From Dyadobacter sp. CY312 (GTDB taxonomy: Bacteria > Bacteroidota > Bacteroidia > Cytophagales > Spirosomataceae), in assembly GCF_021390535.1 (NCBI RefSeq), contig NZ_JAJUXG010000030.1, forward strand, positions 1 through 57,935: 57,935 bases of DNA, given 5' to 3'. Positions 45,501 to 54,100 of the stretch are shown piece after piece. The translations under genes and the position numbers were made by a program. Position 1 is the first letter of the stretch. The number at the start of each line of letters is the position of its first letter. Below the pieces are notes generated by a model. It ran no database searches and was not told the origin of the DNA. It saw nothing but the letters and a program-made list of their open reading frames with translations.

Positions 45501-46482
45501 CCAACCAAATTCCTCCCTGGTTGTCAAAGCACATCGATTGGATGTTATTGTCTGCTAGGCTATACACGTCGCCGGGTTGGTTTACAAACCAGGTAGATTT
45601 TTGCTTGACAATATCGAAATAGGCCAGACCCGAATTGGTGGCCAGCCAAAGATTGCCTGCCTTATCCGGGGTAATTTTGTTAACCACAGGCAAGTCCCCA
45701 TTTAAATCCCTGAAACCAGAAACAATCGTGAATTGCTCCGTATCAGGATTGAATTGAACCAACCCTTCCGCTTTTGTGCCAAGCCACAAGATTCCCTTTT
45801 TATCGATATGTAGTGTAAAGAACTGATTCGGTAAAGGGGATTTTTTAAGCGCTTCTCTTCTGAACAACCTCGGTTTTCCCTTTGCAGGAACATGGATCAG
45901 TCCATTGTAACTGCCTACCCAAAAATCGCCGTTTGCTGTTTGTTTGGCACAAGCTATATCTTGGGAAGGACCTTCGAATACCCTGTGCAGAATATTCGTT
46001 ACTTCGGCTTTTTTATTTTTAATGATTAGTCTGTTAAGTCCGAATGGCGTGCCTACAATAATTCTGTGATCGCGATCTTCACTTATGAAATAGATTTGCT
46101 TGTTGAGTTCGGGATTCGTATTCGGACGGTCGTGCTCGATGTGGGTAAAAGTGTCTGTGTCTCTGTTGTAAAAATCCAGCCCACCGGTACCTCCAACCCA
46201 AATATCACCCCGCGAGTCGCAGTAAACATCCTGGAGCATATCAGATGAGATAGAGGTTGAATCTTCTGACTTATGCACATATCTTTTTACGGTGTGTGAA
46301 TCGTAGCGAAAAAGACCGGCATAGGTTGCGAACCACATAAATCCTTCTTTGTCCTGCACAATCCCTTTCGTGTTCGATATCGTAACACCATTGGAGCCAG
46401 ACAAATTTCGAAATGCCTGTGCTTCCACCAAATCTGTCGCGGCAATAAAAACATATAAGAGACAAAAGGAGAACCTGAGCAT
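42505..46482 (-). CDS. Hybrid two-component system regulator (HTCS) 1
   Basis: A 1325-residue one-protein signalling system. Signal peptide, then about 14 Reg_prop propeller repeats ('GFMWFATYAGLFRYD', 'GDIWVGGTGGLDFYN') and a Y_Y_Y domain ('YKLEGFDQNWTYT'). A TM helix lies near residue 775 ('WWKTWYAYTAYLLLAAMS') and a HisKA box near 822 ('FFTNISHEIRTHLSLIIGPL'). An HATPase follows ('DNGLGIAPEHLAHLFQQFFQ'), then a receiver with acceptor Asp in 'LILCDVMMPELNG' (about 1128) and an AraC-type HTH to the C-terminus. HTCSs usually sense an oligosaccharide and activate a polysaccharide utilisation locus; here the nearest genes are secreted repeat proteins. Close paralogue of the HTCS at 51.1-55.1 kb. 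Confidence 0.95.
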   Translation of the reverse strand: MLRFSFCLLYVFIAATDLVEAQAFRNLSGSNGVTISNTKGIVQDKEGFMWFATYAGLFRYDSHTVKRYVHKSEDSTSISSDMLQDVYCDSRGDIWVGGTGGLDFYNRDTDTFTHIEHDRPNTNPELNKQIYFISEDRDHRIIVGTPFGLNRLIIKNKKAEVTNILHRVFEGPSQDIACAKQTANGDFWVGSYNGLIHVPAKGKPRLFRREALKKSPLPNQFFTLHIDKKGILWLGTKAEGLVQFNPDTEQFTIVSGFRDLNGDLPVVNKITPDKAGNLWLATNSGLAYFDIVKQKSTWFVNQPGDVYSLADNNIQSMCFDNQGGIWLGTTYFGVSYFYPDAAKFTTWPFPGKNYTSAPFAGSWMGVSTDNNVWVIEKDLTKLLLFEQSGKQFSSYDLKLPRSVDYYRFYLDKDGVLWAAGNSVLTSYNLKTKAFTDYPTYVAGEKTLEDGRVHEILEDSRGRFWLVGTFGALLFDRRNGSFKKYKSVSYSQSILEDSKHNIWIGGGDEVFVLRPNDPDFKDVKTDKSRFSANFASVWRLAEDRSGKIWAATRQGLQFFNAKENRFDLEPKVSLEKIEDMQVDRRGFLWLGTDSELTRYNPKNGMMQTYSYQDGLPFNGISRPAASIQDANGALYFSTNKGIYKFSPDDIKTEKVLSPILFTALRILDQEIRAGDSTALLDKNINETTELTFSHNQNIFSLDFALLSYQRSERNRYAYKLEGFDQNWTYTQDPTATYMNLAPGEYTFQVKAANGDGLWMGDLKQLKIRVLPPWWKTWYAYTAYLLLAAMSVYFLMRFFLLRNTLRKDKELQQAKLDFFTNISHEIRTHLSLIIGPLERAFGSIPDDSIAKNQLNYARINSGKLMQLVEELLDFRKIQNGSVKLLVQEYDAVKVLKNVLASFEHLAIEKVIETTLTSSHAEVMLWFDQSQMQKVFYNLLSNAYKFSPKGGKVSVEILASSDEVSIRVADNGLGIAPEHLAHLFQQFFQVNNNTGDQTGYGIGLALSREIVNLHGGNLVVSSRQQKEGSSGETTFTLHLPTGKAHYTESQLATTGSMIPIIVNTALTNIYGSDSNSIAQKKCNLLLIEDNDELRAFEKELFGDDYHVMEAANGVEGLEMAYEHIPDLILCDVMMPELNGIQVCRSIKADIRTSHIPVILLTARGTTSQVLEGLEAGADDYLTKPFDPNVLALKISNILRGREELRRHYNRIILSDSNGKIKVDVNADFISKLRTLVTENISSSEFGVNEMAFLIGMSVSALYKKMRALTGMTVNDFIKTIKMHTARELIESGNYRVKEVAMMVGYDDVRYFSKEFRKTYGKVPSQLSS

Positions 46483-46574
46483 TAACTAAAAATTATACGA
46501 CAGGAGTGAAGTAATAATTCTATTTATCAAATGTACTTAATACTTCTTGGGAAGAAAAAGTTTTATTTTACATT

Positions 46575-46772
46575 TCATGATTTCATAAACTTGCCGGATT
46601 TGAATCCAGTGCTCATTGTGTTTTCAAACCTGGTCATCCGCATATGTGTATACGCAAGCTCTCCATCAAAATCAATGTGTCTTAAATAATGATAATTGGT
46701 TCCTTTTAAAGTCCTGTCTATAAGGGTGTAAGTTTCTTTTGTGCTTCGTTTAAGAGCCTGTTTAAAATTCAT
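46575..46772 (-). CDS. Small ORF whose start lies inside a MITE
   Basis: A 65-residue frame: MNFKQALKRSTKETYTLIDR ending '...NTMSTGFKSGKFMKS'. The ATG and the first six codons are the terminal inverted repeat of the element at 46754-46913; only from about residue 7 onward does the sequence leave the element. The rest is polar and basic with normal composition. It is therefore either the surviving 3' part of a gene whose 5' end was displaced by the MITE, or a small gene that has captured the MITE end as its start. Confidence 0.4.
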   Translation of the reverse strand: MNFKQALKRSTKETYTLIDRTLKGTNYHYLRHIDFDGELAYTHMRMTRFENTMSTGFKSGKFMKS

Positions 46773-46913
46773 AAAATAATTTGTTTATGCTATTTTTTGA
46801 CTACAACGGCGTTAAATTTTTCGAGATAGCTTTGGCTATCTCTGCAAAATTTGCCTTGTCTCGTTCAAAAAATGAGCTATAAACAATTTTATGTTACAAA
46901 TTTAAACAGGCTC
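46754..46913. mobile_element. MITE of about 160 bp with TAA target duplication
   Basis: Both ends start GAGCCTGTTTAAA (46754-46766, and inverted at 46901-46913), with further imperfect pairing inward including 'TTGTTTAT...ATTTTTTGA' on both sides. The centre is a perfect stem GAGATAGC/GCTATCTC (46823-46830/46835-46842). Both ends are flanked by TAA (46751-46753 and 46914-46916), consistent with a 3-bp target duplication. It encodes no transposase, so it must be moved by a related IS elsewhere. Confidence 0.75.
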
Positions 46914-46947
46914 TAAGCCAAAACGGTGTCATTGCGCTGCCATAAAA

Positions 46948-46984
46948 AATTCCCCCAGAAAGCTTCTAGCTTTTTGGGGGAATT
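46948..46984 (-). terminator. Terminator of the secreted-protein operon
   Basis: AATTCCCCCAGAAAGC (46948-46963) pairs with GCTTTTTGGGGGAATT (46969-46984) with one mismatch and a 5-base loop. It follows the 47045-48085 gene by about 60 bases on the minus strand. Confidence 0.75.
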
Positions 46985-47044
46985 ACATTTGAAGAGGCCT
47001 CTTCGTAAACTAGCTGCGTTAGCTACCTGAATAACACTCCTGAC

Positions 47045-48085
47045 TTACTCGTTAATCACAATTTTGTGAGATGATTGAGAACCGTCAGCATAGTTCACTC
47101 TGAGTACATAAGCTCCGTTGCCTACCAGCCCTTTTACATTGATTCCCTCAGCTGGAATTCGGTTTGCTTTGTACACCACCTGTCCATTTGTATTTACAAG
47201 TTCAACCTTCTTAACCTCAGAAAGATTTGACTTGCTAAGTTTGATGGTTCCTGACGTTGGGTTAGGAGATACATAAACCATTTCGCCTTCGATGTCTATA
47301 CTTACAACTCTGCTATAAGCGAACGAGGCGTCCAGATCCACCATTTTCAGGCGATAGTAATTCTTACCTTGCAATGGCGACACATCGTTAAAGTGATAGG
47401 TTAATTGGCTGCTGCTGTTGCTGTTCTGAGATTCGGTGTAGCCGATTTTTGTCCACGAGGCAGCATCTCCGCTTCGCTGAATTTCAAATCCCTTGCTGTT
47501 TGCCTCGCTTGATGTAGCCCATTTCAGATTTGCTGTTTTGCCTTCTGCAAGCACATTGAAGCTGATCAGCGTTACAGGCAGAGAGCATTCTCCATGTACG
47601 ATTACAGGACTACTGGCAGGGCTGTAGCAATCCCCAGGCACGTCATGAAAAAAGGCCCAATACGTTCCAGGTCCCACGGCTGTTGGATCCGGAACTTCGG
47701 TAGTACCTGTTACAGGCACCGGAGCCGAATGCCACACCAAATTTGGAGCGTTACCACCTGGAAGTGCAGTCAAGTTTACCGTTTTTACCGGACAGGGAGC
47801 ATCTACAATTGTGACTTTGGCTCCCGGACTATAGCAGTTCCCAGCTGTGTCGTAGAAAAACGCCCAGTAATTGGTAGGAGTACTTGTTGCTACCACACTG
47901 GTAGGATTAGCCAACGGGTTTGTATGCGCCGCATCGGTAAACCATCTCACTTCTACGTTGGGTGTTGTCGGAGGTGTAATCCTCGTAGTTAAGTCGACTG
48001 TGGTTTGAGCGTTTGCTATGCTACATGCTAGTAAAATAACGGTAACAAGCAAAACTTCGAAACCCTTTTTTATATTTTTTATCAT
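47045..48085 (-). CDS. T9SS-sorted secreted repeat protein
   Basis: The ATG at 48085 (MIKNIKKGFEVLLVTVILLA) gives 346 residues with a signal peptide ending near 'CSIANAQ'. Two ~60-residue repeats follow, each built on 'W...H...P...YWAFF.D..G.CYSP' ('TNYWAFFYDTAGNCYSPGA' and 'GTYWAFFHDVPGDCYSPAS'). Next are an FnIII-like module ('LPVTLISFNVLAEGKTANLK') and a type A T9SS sorting domain ('VYVSPNPTSGTIKLSKSNL' to the C-terminus). The repeats resemble the last repeat of the protein encoded immediately upstream, 35 bases away, so the two form one operon. Confidence 0.85.
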   Translation of the reverse strand: MIKNIKKGFEVLLVTVILLACSIANAQTTVDLTTRITPPTTPNVEVRWFTDAAHTNPLANPTSVVATSTPTNYWAFFYDTAGNCYSPGAKVTIVDAPCPVKTVNLTALPGGNAPNLVWHSAPVPVTGTTEVPDPTAVGPGTYWAFFHDVPGDCYSPASSPVIVHGECSLPVTLISFNVLAEGKTANLKWATSSEANSKGFEIQRSGDAASWTKIGYTESQNSNSSSQLTYHFNDVSPLQGKNYYRLKMVDLDASFAYSRVVSIDIEGEMVYVSPNPTSGTIKLSKSNLSEVKKVELVNTNGQVVYKANRIPAEGINVKGLVGNGAYVLRVNYADGSQSSHKIVINE

Positions 48086-48120
48086 AATCTTCAATATTAT
48101 GGTTTCCAGGGAAGAATTGC

Positions 48121-50451
48121 TTACGGGTTGATTACAGGTGCTGTATCACCAGCCGGGCAGCAACTACTATCAATCGTCACAACCACAGAAGCCGACGGAA
48201 GAGAATAGCAACCACCCGCGGATTGATAAAACGCGTAGTAGGTACCTGATGTACTCACAGCGGCAGGATTGGCCAATGCTGTACCCGTATGCGCATTATT
48301 ATTGAACCATACCAGTGTGGTACCGGCAGGAGCCGTACCAGTAAACAAGCCAGTCAAGTCTACCGATGGCTGAGGACAGTTATTCGCTAATGAAGTGCCA
48401 TTTAAAACAGGAGCAGCTGAAGATACGGTGTAAGTAACTTCATCAGTACTGTTACAACCGCCCAGCGGACTAACAATACTCCAACGGAACCTGTACACAC
48501 CTTCCACATTCATGTTCGTTACACTGGTGTTAGCAGCAGCAGGATTGGCAATGCTAGGCGTTGAGCCAGCCGGAGATGAGACAAGCGTCCAGGTGCCTGT
48601 GCTTGCGCCAGGATTATTCCCCAAAAGCGTAGTGTTTGGACAAGCTCCTGTAACATCAGACCCCGCATTGGCATTGACCAGGTTCTCTACATGTATAGTA
48701 AAGGTAGAGGTGAGCGATGTCCCCGAACAGGCATACTCTTGATCCAGAAATGCACCTACGAAACCAGGTACAGGTGCTGCTGTGATCCGAAACACATAAT
48801 CTCCCGCAGTAGTCAAATTGCCGATTGTAGTGCTGGTAGATGTTATTGATCGCTCGTTCGCTGTACCATAGGTTGGATTCGCGGAGCCGTTCGGCTTGGA
48901 TACCACAGTAAAATTGTAAGCCCCTGAAAAATCCTGAAAGTAACTGCTGTTAACCACACCCTGATAAACCGCCGGGAGTGGGATATTTGCAGATATGGCT
49001 CCGGTTCCCGGATAGCAAACACTCTGGTCGGCCACTGCTACATTTGGTCTGCTGCTGTCGGAAACATGGATGTAGTAAAACTGATTTCTTCCGCAGGTTC
49101 CCGAAAAACTTGAATTGACAGTGAACCTATAAGTTCCCACCTGCCAGCCACCTGCCGGGGGTGTCACTGTGGCTACTCTGTTGGCCGTGCCTGCACCACT
49201 CACAACGATAAGAGCAGGAGCCCCGCCGGGAGGGTTGACACCACTCGAGGTAACCGATGTTGTAACGTTCGCAGCATTATCCAGGGGATCAATATTAAAG
49301 TAAAACGTTTCGGGCGTAGTAGAACCAACTTTGCTGCTGCAGTGCAGCTCTCCGCCGGTTAGGTTGCCAGCGTATACAAACATCTGTTCAGGGTGTCCGG
49401 CTACCTGATAGCTGACCGGACGAGGTTGGGTGCCCGTATATGTAAAGACAATCTCGGGGGTTGTGTGGGTACCGCAGCTATTGGTTACTTTTAACTTAAA
49501 TCGATATACTCCATCTACATTCATACCATTAAGGTAAACTCTCCTTGCATCACTTATTCTATTAAATGAAATGCTTCCTCCTGCAGGTTGAGAAATATCT
49601 ACTAACTCAACTACTGTACCGTTTGCCGCCGTACCGGCAGAACCCAGCAGATCGGTATTGAAAGTAGGTGAAGCCGCTTGCAGATCGATAAAATGATCTG
49701 TATCCACAGGATTACGACACACTGTTTTTGTTGCTGGTGGAACTATGATCGGATTCGGAACAAATCTTACGACGGTAGTATCCTCGTAACTGCAAAGGCC
49801 ATCGGCAGAAGTTATTCTCAAAATAGCCCAATAGGCAGGGTCAATTTGATGGTTTGCTTTGTTGGTCAAAGAAAAAGTGGGTGTTGCAGAAGTAGTGCTG
49901 CTGAACTCTGAATTTGTCGATACCGTTGTACTAAATCTATTGCGGCTAAAAATATTTACAGACCTCCACTGTCCTGTAAAGCCGGCTGGTATTACACCTG
50001 CCAGCGGAGTTGTACCAACCGTGGCACAAATCCCAGTAACATCTGCCCCAGCCGTAAATGAAGCTGGCTTCGCACGGGCTGTAATGGTAACCTGATTGGT
50101 GGCCGTTCCTGTACCGCAAGCATGGCTTAGCTGAAATACATAAGCGCCGTCAACAGTCATTCCGGTAACGTCGGTGGTAAAAGTATTGGGAGAAACAATT
50201 GTTGGAGTGGCAGGTCCCGAGACAAATGTCCAGGTTGGCGGCCCGCTTCCTGCGTTATTTTGAACTCCTCCAACCAAGGTAGTACTGGATCCGCAGACAA
50301 GAGCATTGCCACCCGCATTGACATTACAGTCTTGTGCAGACAAGAAAGATGGCATAAGCAACGTCAAAAATAATGCGAAAATAAAAGTGCTCCTCATTAG
50401 AGCCCGATGATTTGTCCCCGAGGGAGTTAATTGTGTAAATGACTGTTTCAT
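48121..50451 (-). CDS. Large secreted PKD-like repeat protein without a sorting domain
   Basis: The ATG at 50451 gives a 776-residue protein; the N-region is long and the hydrophobic signal begins about residue 20 ('STFIFALFLTLLMPSFLSAQ'). The body is a series of PKD/Ig-like modules with 'VDGAYVFQLSHACGTGTATN', 'VDGVYRFKLKVTNSCGTHTT' and 'VEGVYRFRWSIVSPLGGCNS' motifs. The last module ('GTYYAFYQSAGGCYSLPSAS') matches the repeats of the next gene. It ends abruptly at 'CCPAGDTAPVINP' without a T9SS C-terminal domain, so anchoring or export is unclear. Confidence 0.8.
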   Translation of the reverse strand: MKQSFTQLTPSGTNHRALMRSTFIFALFLTLLMPSFLSAQDCNVNAGGNALVCGSSTTLVGGVQNNAGSGPPTWTFVSGPATPTIVSPNTFTTDVTGMTVDGAYVFQLSHACGTGTATNQVTITARAKPASFTAGADVTGICATVGTTPLAGVIPAGFTGQWRSVNIFSRNRFSTTVSTNSEFSSTTSATPTFSLTNKANHQIDPAYWAILRITSADGLCSYEDTTVVRFVPNPIIVPPATKTVCRNPVDTDHFIDLQAASPTFNTDLLGSAGTAANGTVVELVDISQPAGGSISFNRISDARRVYLNGMNVDGVYRFKLKVTNSCGTHTTPEIVFTYTGTQPRPVSYQVAGHPEQMFVYAGNLTGGELHCSSKVGSTTPETFYFNIDPLDNAANVTTSVTSSGVNPPGGAPALIVVSGAGTANRVATVTPPAGGWQVGTYRFTVNSSFSGTCGRNQFYYIHVSDSSRPNVAVADQSVCYPGTGAISANIPLPAVYQGVVNSSYFQDFSGAYNFTVVSKPNGSANPTYGTANERSITSTSTTIGNLTTAGDYVFRITAAPVPGFVGAFLDQEYACSGTSLTSTFTIHVENLVNANAGSDVTGACPNTTLLGNNPGASTGTWTLVSSPAGSTPSIANPAAANTSVTNMNVEGVYRFRWSIVSPLGGCNSTDEVTYTVSSAAPVLNGTSLANNCPQPSVDLTGLFTGTAPAGTTLVWFNNNAHTGTALANPAAVSTSGTYYAFYQSAGGCYSLPSASVVVTIDSSCCPAGDTAPVINP

Positions 50452-51101
50452 TGTCAATGTTGATTTACGTAAATTGATTTAAAGTGATAAAATGGAATAT
50501 TTATTGATGAAATGGAATACTTATAAATAAAACGGATATAATCAAAAATCGTAGCTGCCGGACCAGATAGCCAGGAAACAACCACATATGTCTGAAGATA
50601 TTTCGGGGAGTTAAAAACCAGGTACGGAACAGGACTATTCCTGCCGCTTAATTGGCCTTATATAAGGAAGAAAAATAAACGTAGTGGATTTGTGCATATA
50701 GTATGTTTTAGTGTGAATGTGATCAACTATTGGAATAAAATGTACTGAATGGTATGTATGAGAAAATCAATTTATTAAGACTTAGTCGTAGCGCACATAT
50801 TTTTCATATGTGGTTTATTTATAGCATTGATAACCAGCGCAATTTATGTAGTTAACAAATAATACATAGGTTGTTTTTTTGCCAAAAAAGGTAGATTTTT
50901 TTGTTTGTTTAGTAAAACTTCTAAGTGTGTTATTGTTACACTATCTGAGTCGATTTCTATAAACCCGGGCGTTCGCAATGCTGTTGGCTGTATTGACTCC
51001 ATAGTTAAGTCCTATACGTGTAGAAGTAATGAGAGGCTTAAATTATGGGATAGAGGCCTGTTTTTCGCAGATTCAGTATATCAGGCGTATATTCCGGACT
51101 A
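50452..51101. other. 650-bp AT-rich intergenic region upstream of the secreted operon
   Basis: It lies between the HTCS 2 stop and the start of the 776-residue protein gene and must hold that gene's promoter. A homopolymer-rich block occurs at 50860-50910 (runs of T and A). No ORF with protein-like composition, strong hairpin or convincing -33/-7 pair was found. Confidence 0.35.
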
Positions 51102-54100
51102 TCAATAGATTTTTTTTCTTGTTTCATTGGGATTTTTACCGTATATCTTTTTGAATTCCCTACTGAAATACTTTGAATCTTCGTAGCCAACGGAAGTAGC
51201 TACTTCGTTAACATTATACGAGCCGGATTCTAAAAGTTGTAGTGCCCTTTTCATGCGTAACACCTTCACCAGGTCATTAACTGTACTACCCGTCAGTGTC
51301 CTGATTTTTCTATATAATACTGACACGCTGATACCCATTTGGAATGCCATTTCATTGACACCGAAATTGGGGTTGCTGATATTTTCAACAACAATATTTT
51401 TCAATTTGATAAGAAATTCCCCATCCGCATCGCTTATCGGTACGCCATCAGGTTCCAGGGATAGTGTTGTATTAATGTTACTATTCAGCAGATTTCGTAC
51501 CTGAATGAGGTTATATATTTTAAGTTCGAGGACTTTCAGATCGTAAGGTTTTACGAGGTAATCATCAGCCCCCAGTTCCAGTCCTTCGATCATATTCGGA
51601 ATTGTGCTCTTGGCAGTCAATAGTAAAAATGGAATATGACTGGTTCGGCTATCCGATTTTATCTTTCTGCATACTTCAAATCCATCCATCAAGGGCATCA
51701 TCACATCACAGAGAATCAGATCGGGAAGGTGGTTTCTTGCCATTTCCAGTCCTTTTAATCCATTCTCTGCTTCCAGAATATTGAACTTATCCCGGAATGC
51801 TTCTCTGGTAAACGACCGCAGTTCTTCATTATCCTCGATTAGTAAAATGGTGTTTCTTACTTTTGTGATCGTATTTGCGTCCTCATTTTCAACTTGTTGC
51901 GAATTTTTATAGACCTCAGGGTAACTGACAACCGAGGCCACGATGAGCTGAGTATCATCAAAATGTGCTTTACCCTTTAACAAACGTAAAGTGAAACAGG
52001 TCTTTCCTGTGCTTTTTGCGTTTCCTTGCTCACTGTTGACAGAAAGATCTCCAAAGTGTTGGTTCACTATTTCTTTGGCGAGGGCCAGGCCTATTCCATA
52101 ACCGGTGTTGCCGGTCTGCTCATCATTTACCTGGAAGAAGTTGGTAAAGAGTCGTGGCAGGTATTCAGGAGCAATTCCAATACCGCTGTCGGTCACTTTA
52201 ATGATTACCTCATTGGAAATTTCGGTAACGCTGGCGGATATTCGTCCTCCTTTCGGAGTGAACTTTACGGCATTGCTAAGCAGGTTAAAAAACACCTTTT
52301 GAATTTGTGCCAGATCCACCCACGCAATTACAGGTGTTCCGGGAAAGTGGGTTTCAGTACTTATTCCCTTTTCTGATAGGATATGCTCAAAGGCGGCCAG
52401 CACATTTTGCAAGATTTTGACAACGTCCTGGGGTGCTACGTGAAGCTGGACACTGCCACTTTGAATTTTACGAAAATCCAGTAGCTCATTCACTAAAATC
52501 ATCAGCCGCTCGGAGCTTGTTTTGGCCTGCGTTATATACGTTCCAGCCTCAGAATGAATGACAGGGGACTGCGATGCCTTTTCGAGGGGCCCGCTTATCA
52601 ATGATAAATGTGTGCGTATTTCGTGGGAGATATTGGTGAAGAAATTGAGCTTGGCCTGGTAGAATTCGTTTTCTTTCCTGAATAATTTTCGCAGCCAGAA
52701 GAAACGGTTGATGCCATACACGGCCAACCCGAGCAAAATGGCATAGGCCAGATAAGCGTACCAGGTTTTCCACCAGGGAGCGAGTACAACAATGCTGATA
52801 CGAAGTGGTTTGGCATTCCAGTAGCCATCACCGTTAGCAGCTTTAACCAGAAACGTATATTTTCCCGAAGGAAGGTTGGTGTAAGTAGCGGATGGAATTT
52901 TAACATCATTCCAGTTTTTTTCAAAACCTTCAAGTTTGTAACTGTACAGGTTTTTATCTGACTTGGAATAGCTCAGAAGGGCGAAATCGAGGGTGAAAAT
53001 GTTTTGATTATGCCGGAAGGTCAGCTCCTTTTCCTGACTTATCTCCTGATTCAAAATTTCCGTATTGTCCTGTACTCTGACCTCTTTGTTGAATAGTTTT
53101 AAAGAGGTTAAAACAATTGGAGAAGGTGTATGACCTACACTGATACTATTTGGGTTGAAGGAAAACATCCTTTTATTAGCAGCATAGTAGAAGATACCGT
53201 CGTGGTCACTCACGGCAGAATTGACACGTAAGGTTGCACCTCGTGGAATGCCATCCTCATGGGTAAAGAGCTGATTTGTTTTTTTATCAGGGTAGTATCT
53301 TATTAAATTTGAACCGCTTGCCAGCCAAATATATCCTTTTCTGTCAATTTGAATATCACTAAATCCTTCTCTCGTCATCTCGTCATCAACGAGGCAGTCG
53401 ATAAATCTATTTCCTTCTCTATCGAACAGTTTTAGATTTTCGCTTGTGACAAGCCATATTCTGCCGGATGGGTCTTCGTTAAAACGCCAGACATCGCGCA
53501 TTCCGGATGCATCTCTGGCAACCGTTACCTTTTCAAAGTGTGTTGCATTGTGTTTAAGCAACCACACGATACCTTTTCCTCCACTCCAGATATTGCCCTG
53601 GGAATCTTCGAAAATGCAGTTTAAACTACTCCTTAGACCCACATCCTGAAATGTACCCTTATTTTTATCGAAACTCATAAGTCCAAAACCACCTGTAATC
53701 CAGAGTTTACCCTGGCGGTCCTGCATCATGCGATAAATTCTGCTCTGATTTGGCGAAAGTCCGTCAGAATGAGGTATATTATACTCCCGGAGCTGTTTGC
53801 TGCCAATATCATACCTGCTAAGTGTTTTATTGCCACTGTACCATACGACATCGTCTTCATCAACATAGAAATGGTTGGAATGTGCGGAAAATCCCAGATT
53901 CAGATCATGAATGGATGTCTTTTTCTGGCGTTTGTCGTACATCATAATTTTATCCCGCCCCTCGGCTATGAGCCAAAGCTTGTCAGTTGGGGTTATCCCC
54001 ATCCAGCCATCCAGGAACTTGTTTGTGTTGAATTCATCTAAAAAGAAAGGAAAGGATGAGAAGGGAGTTTTGCTTGGATTGAAATAGTTTATGCCGCGAT

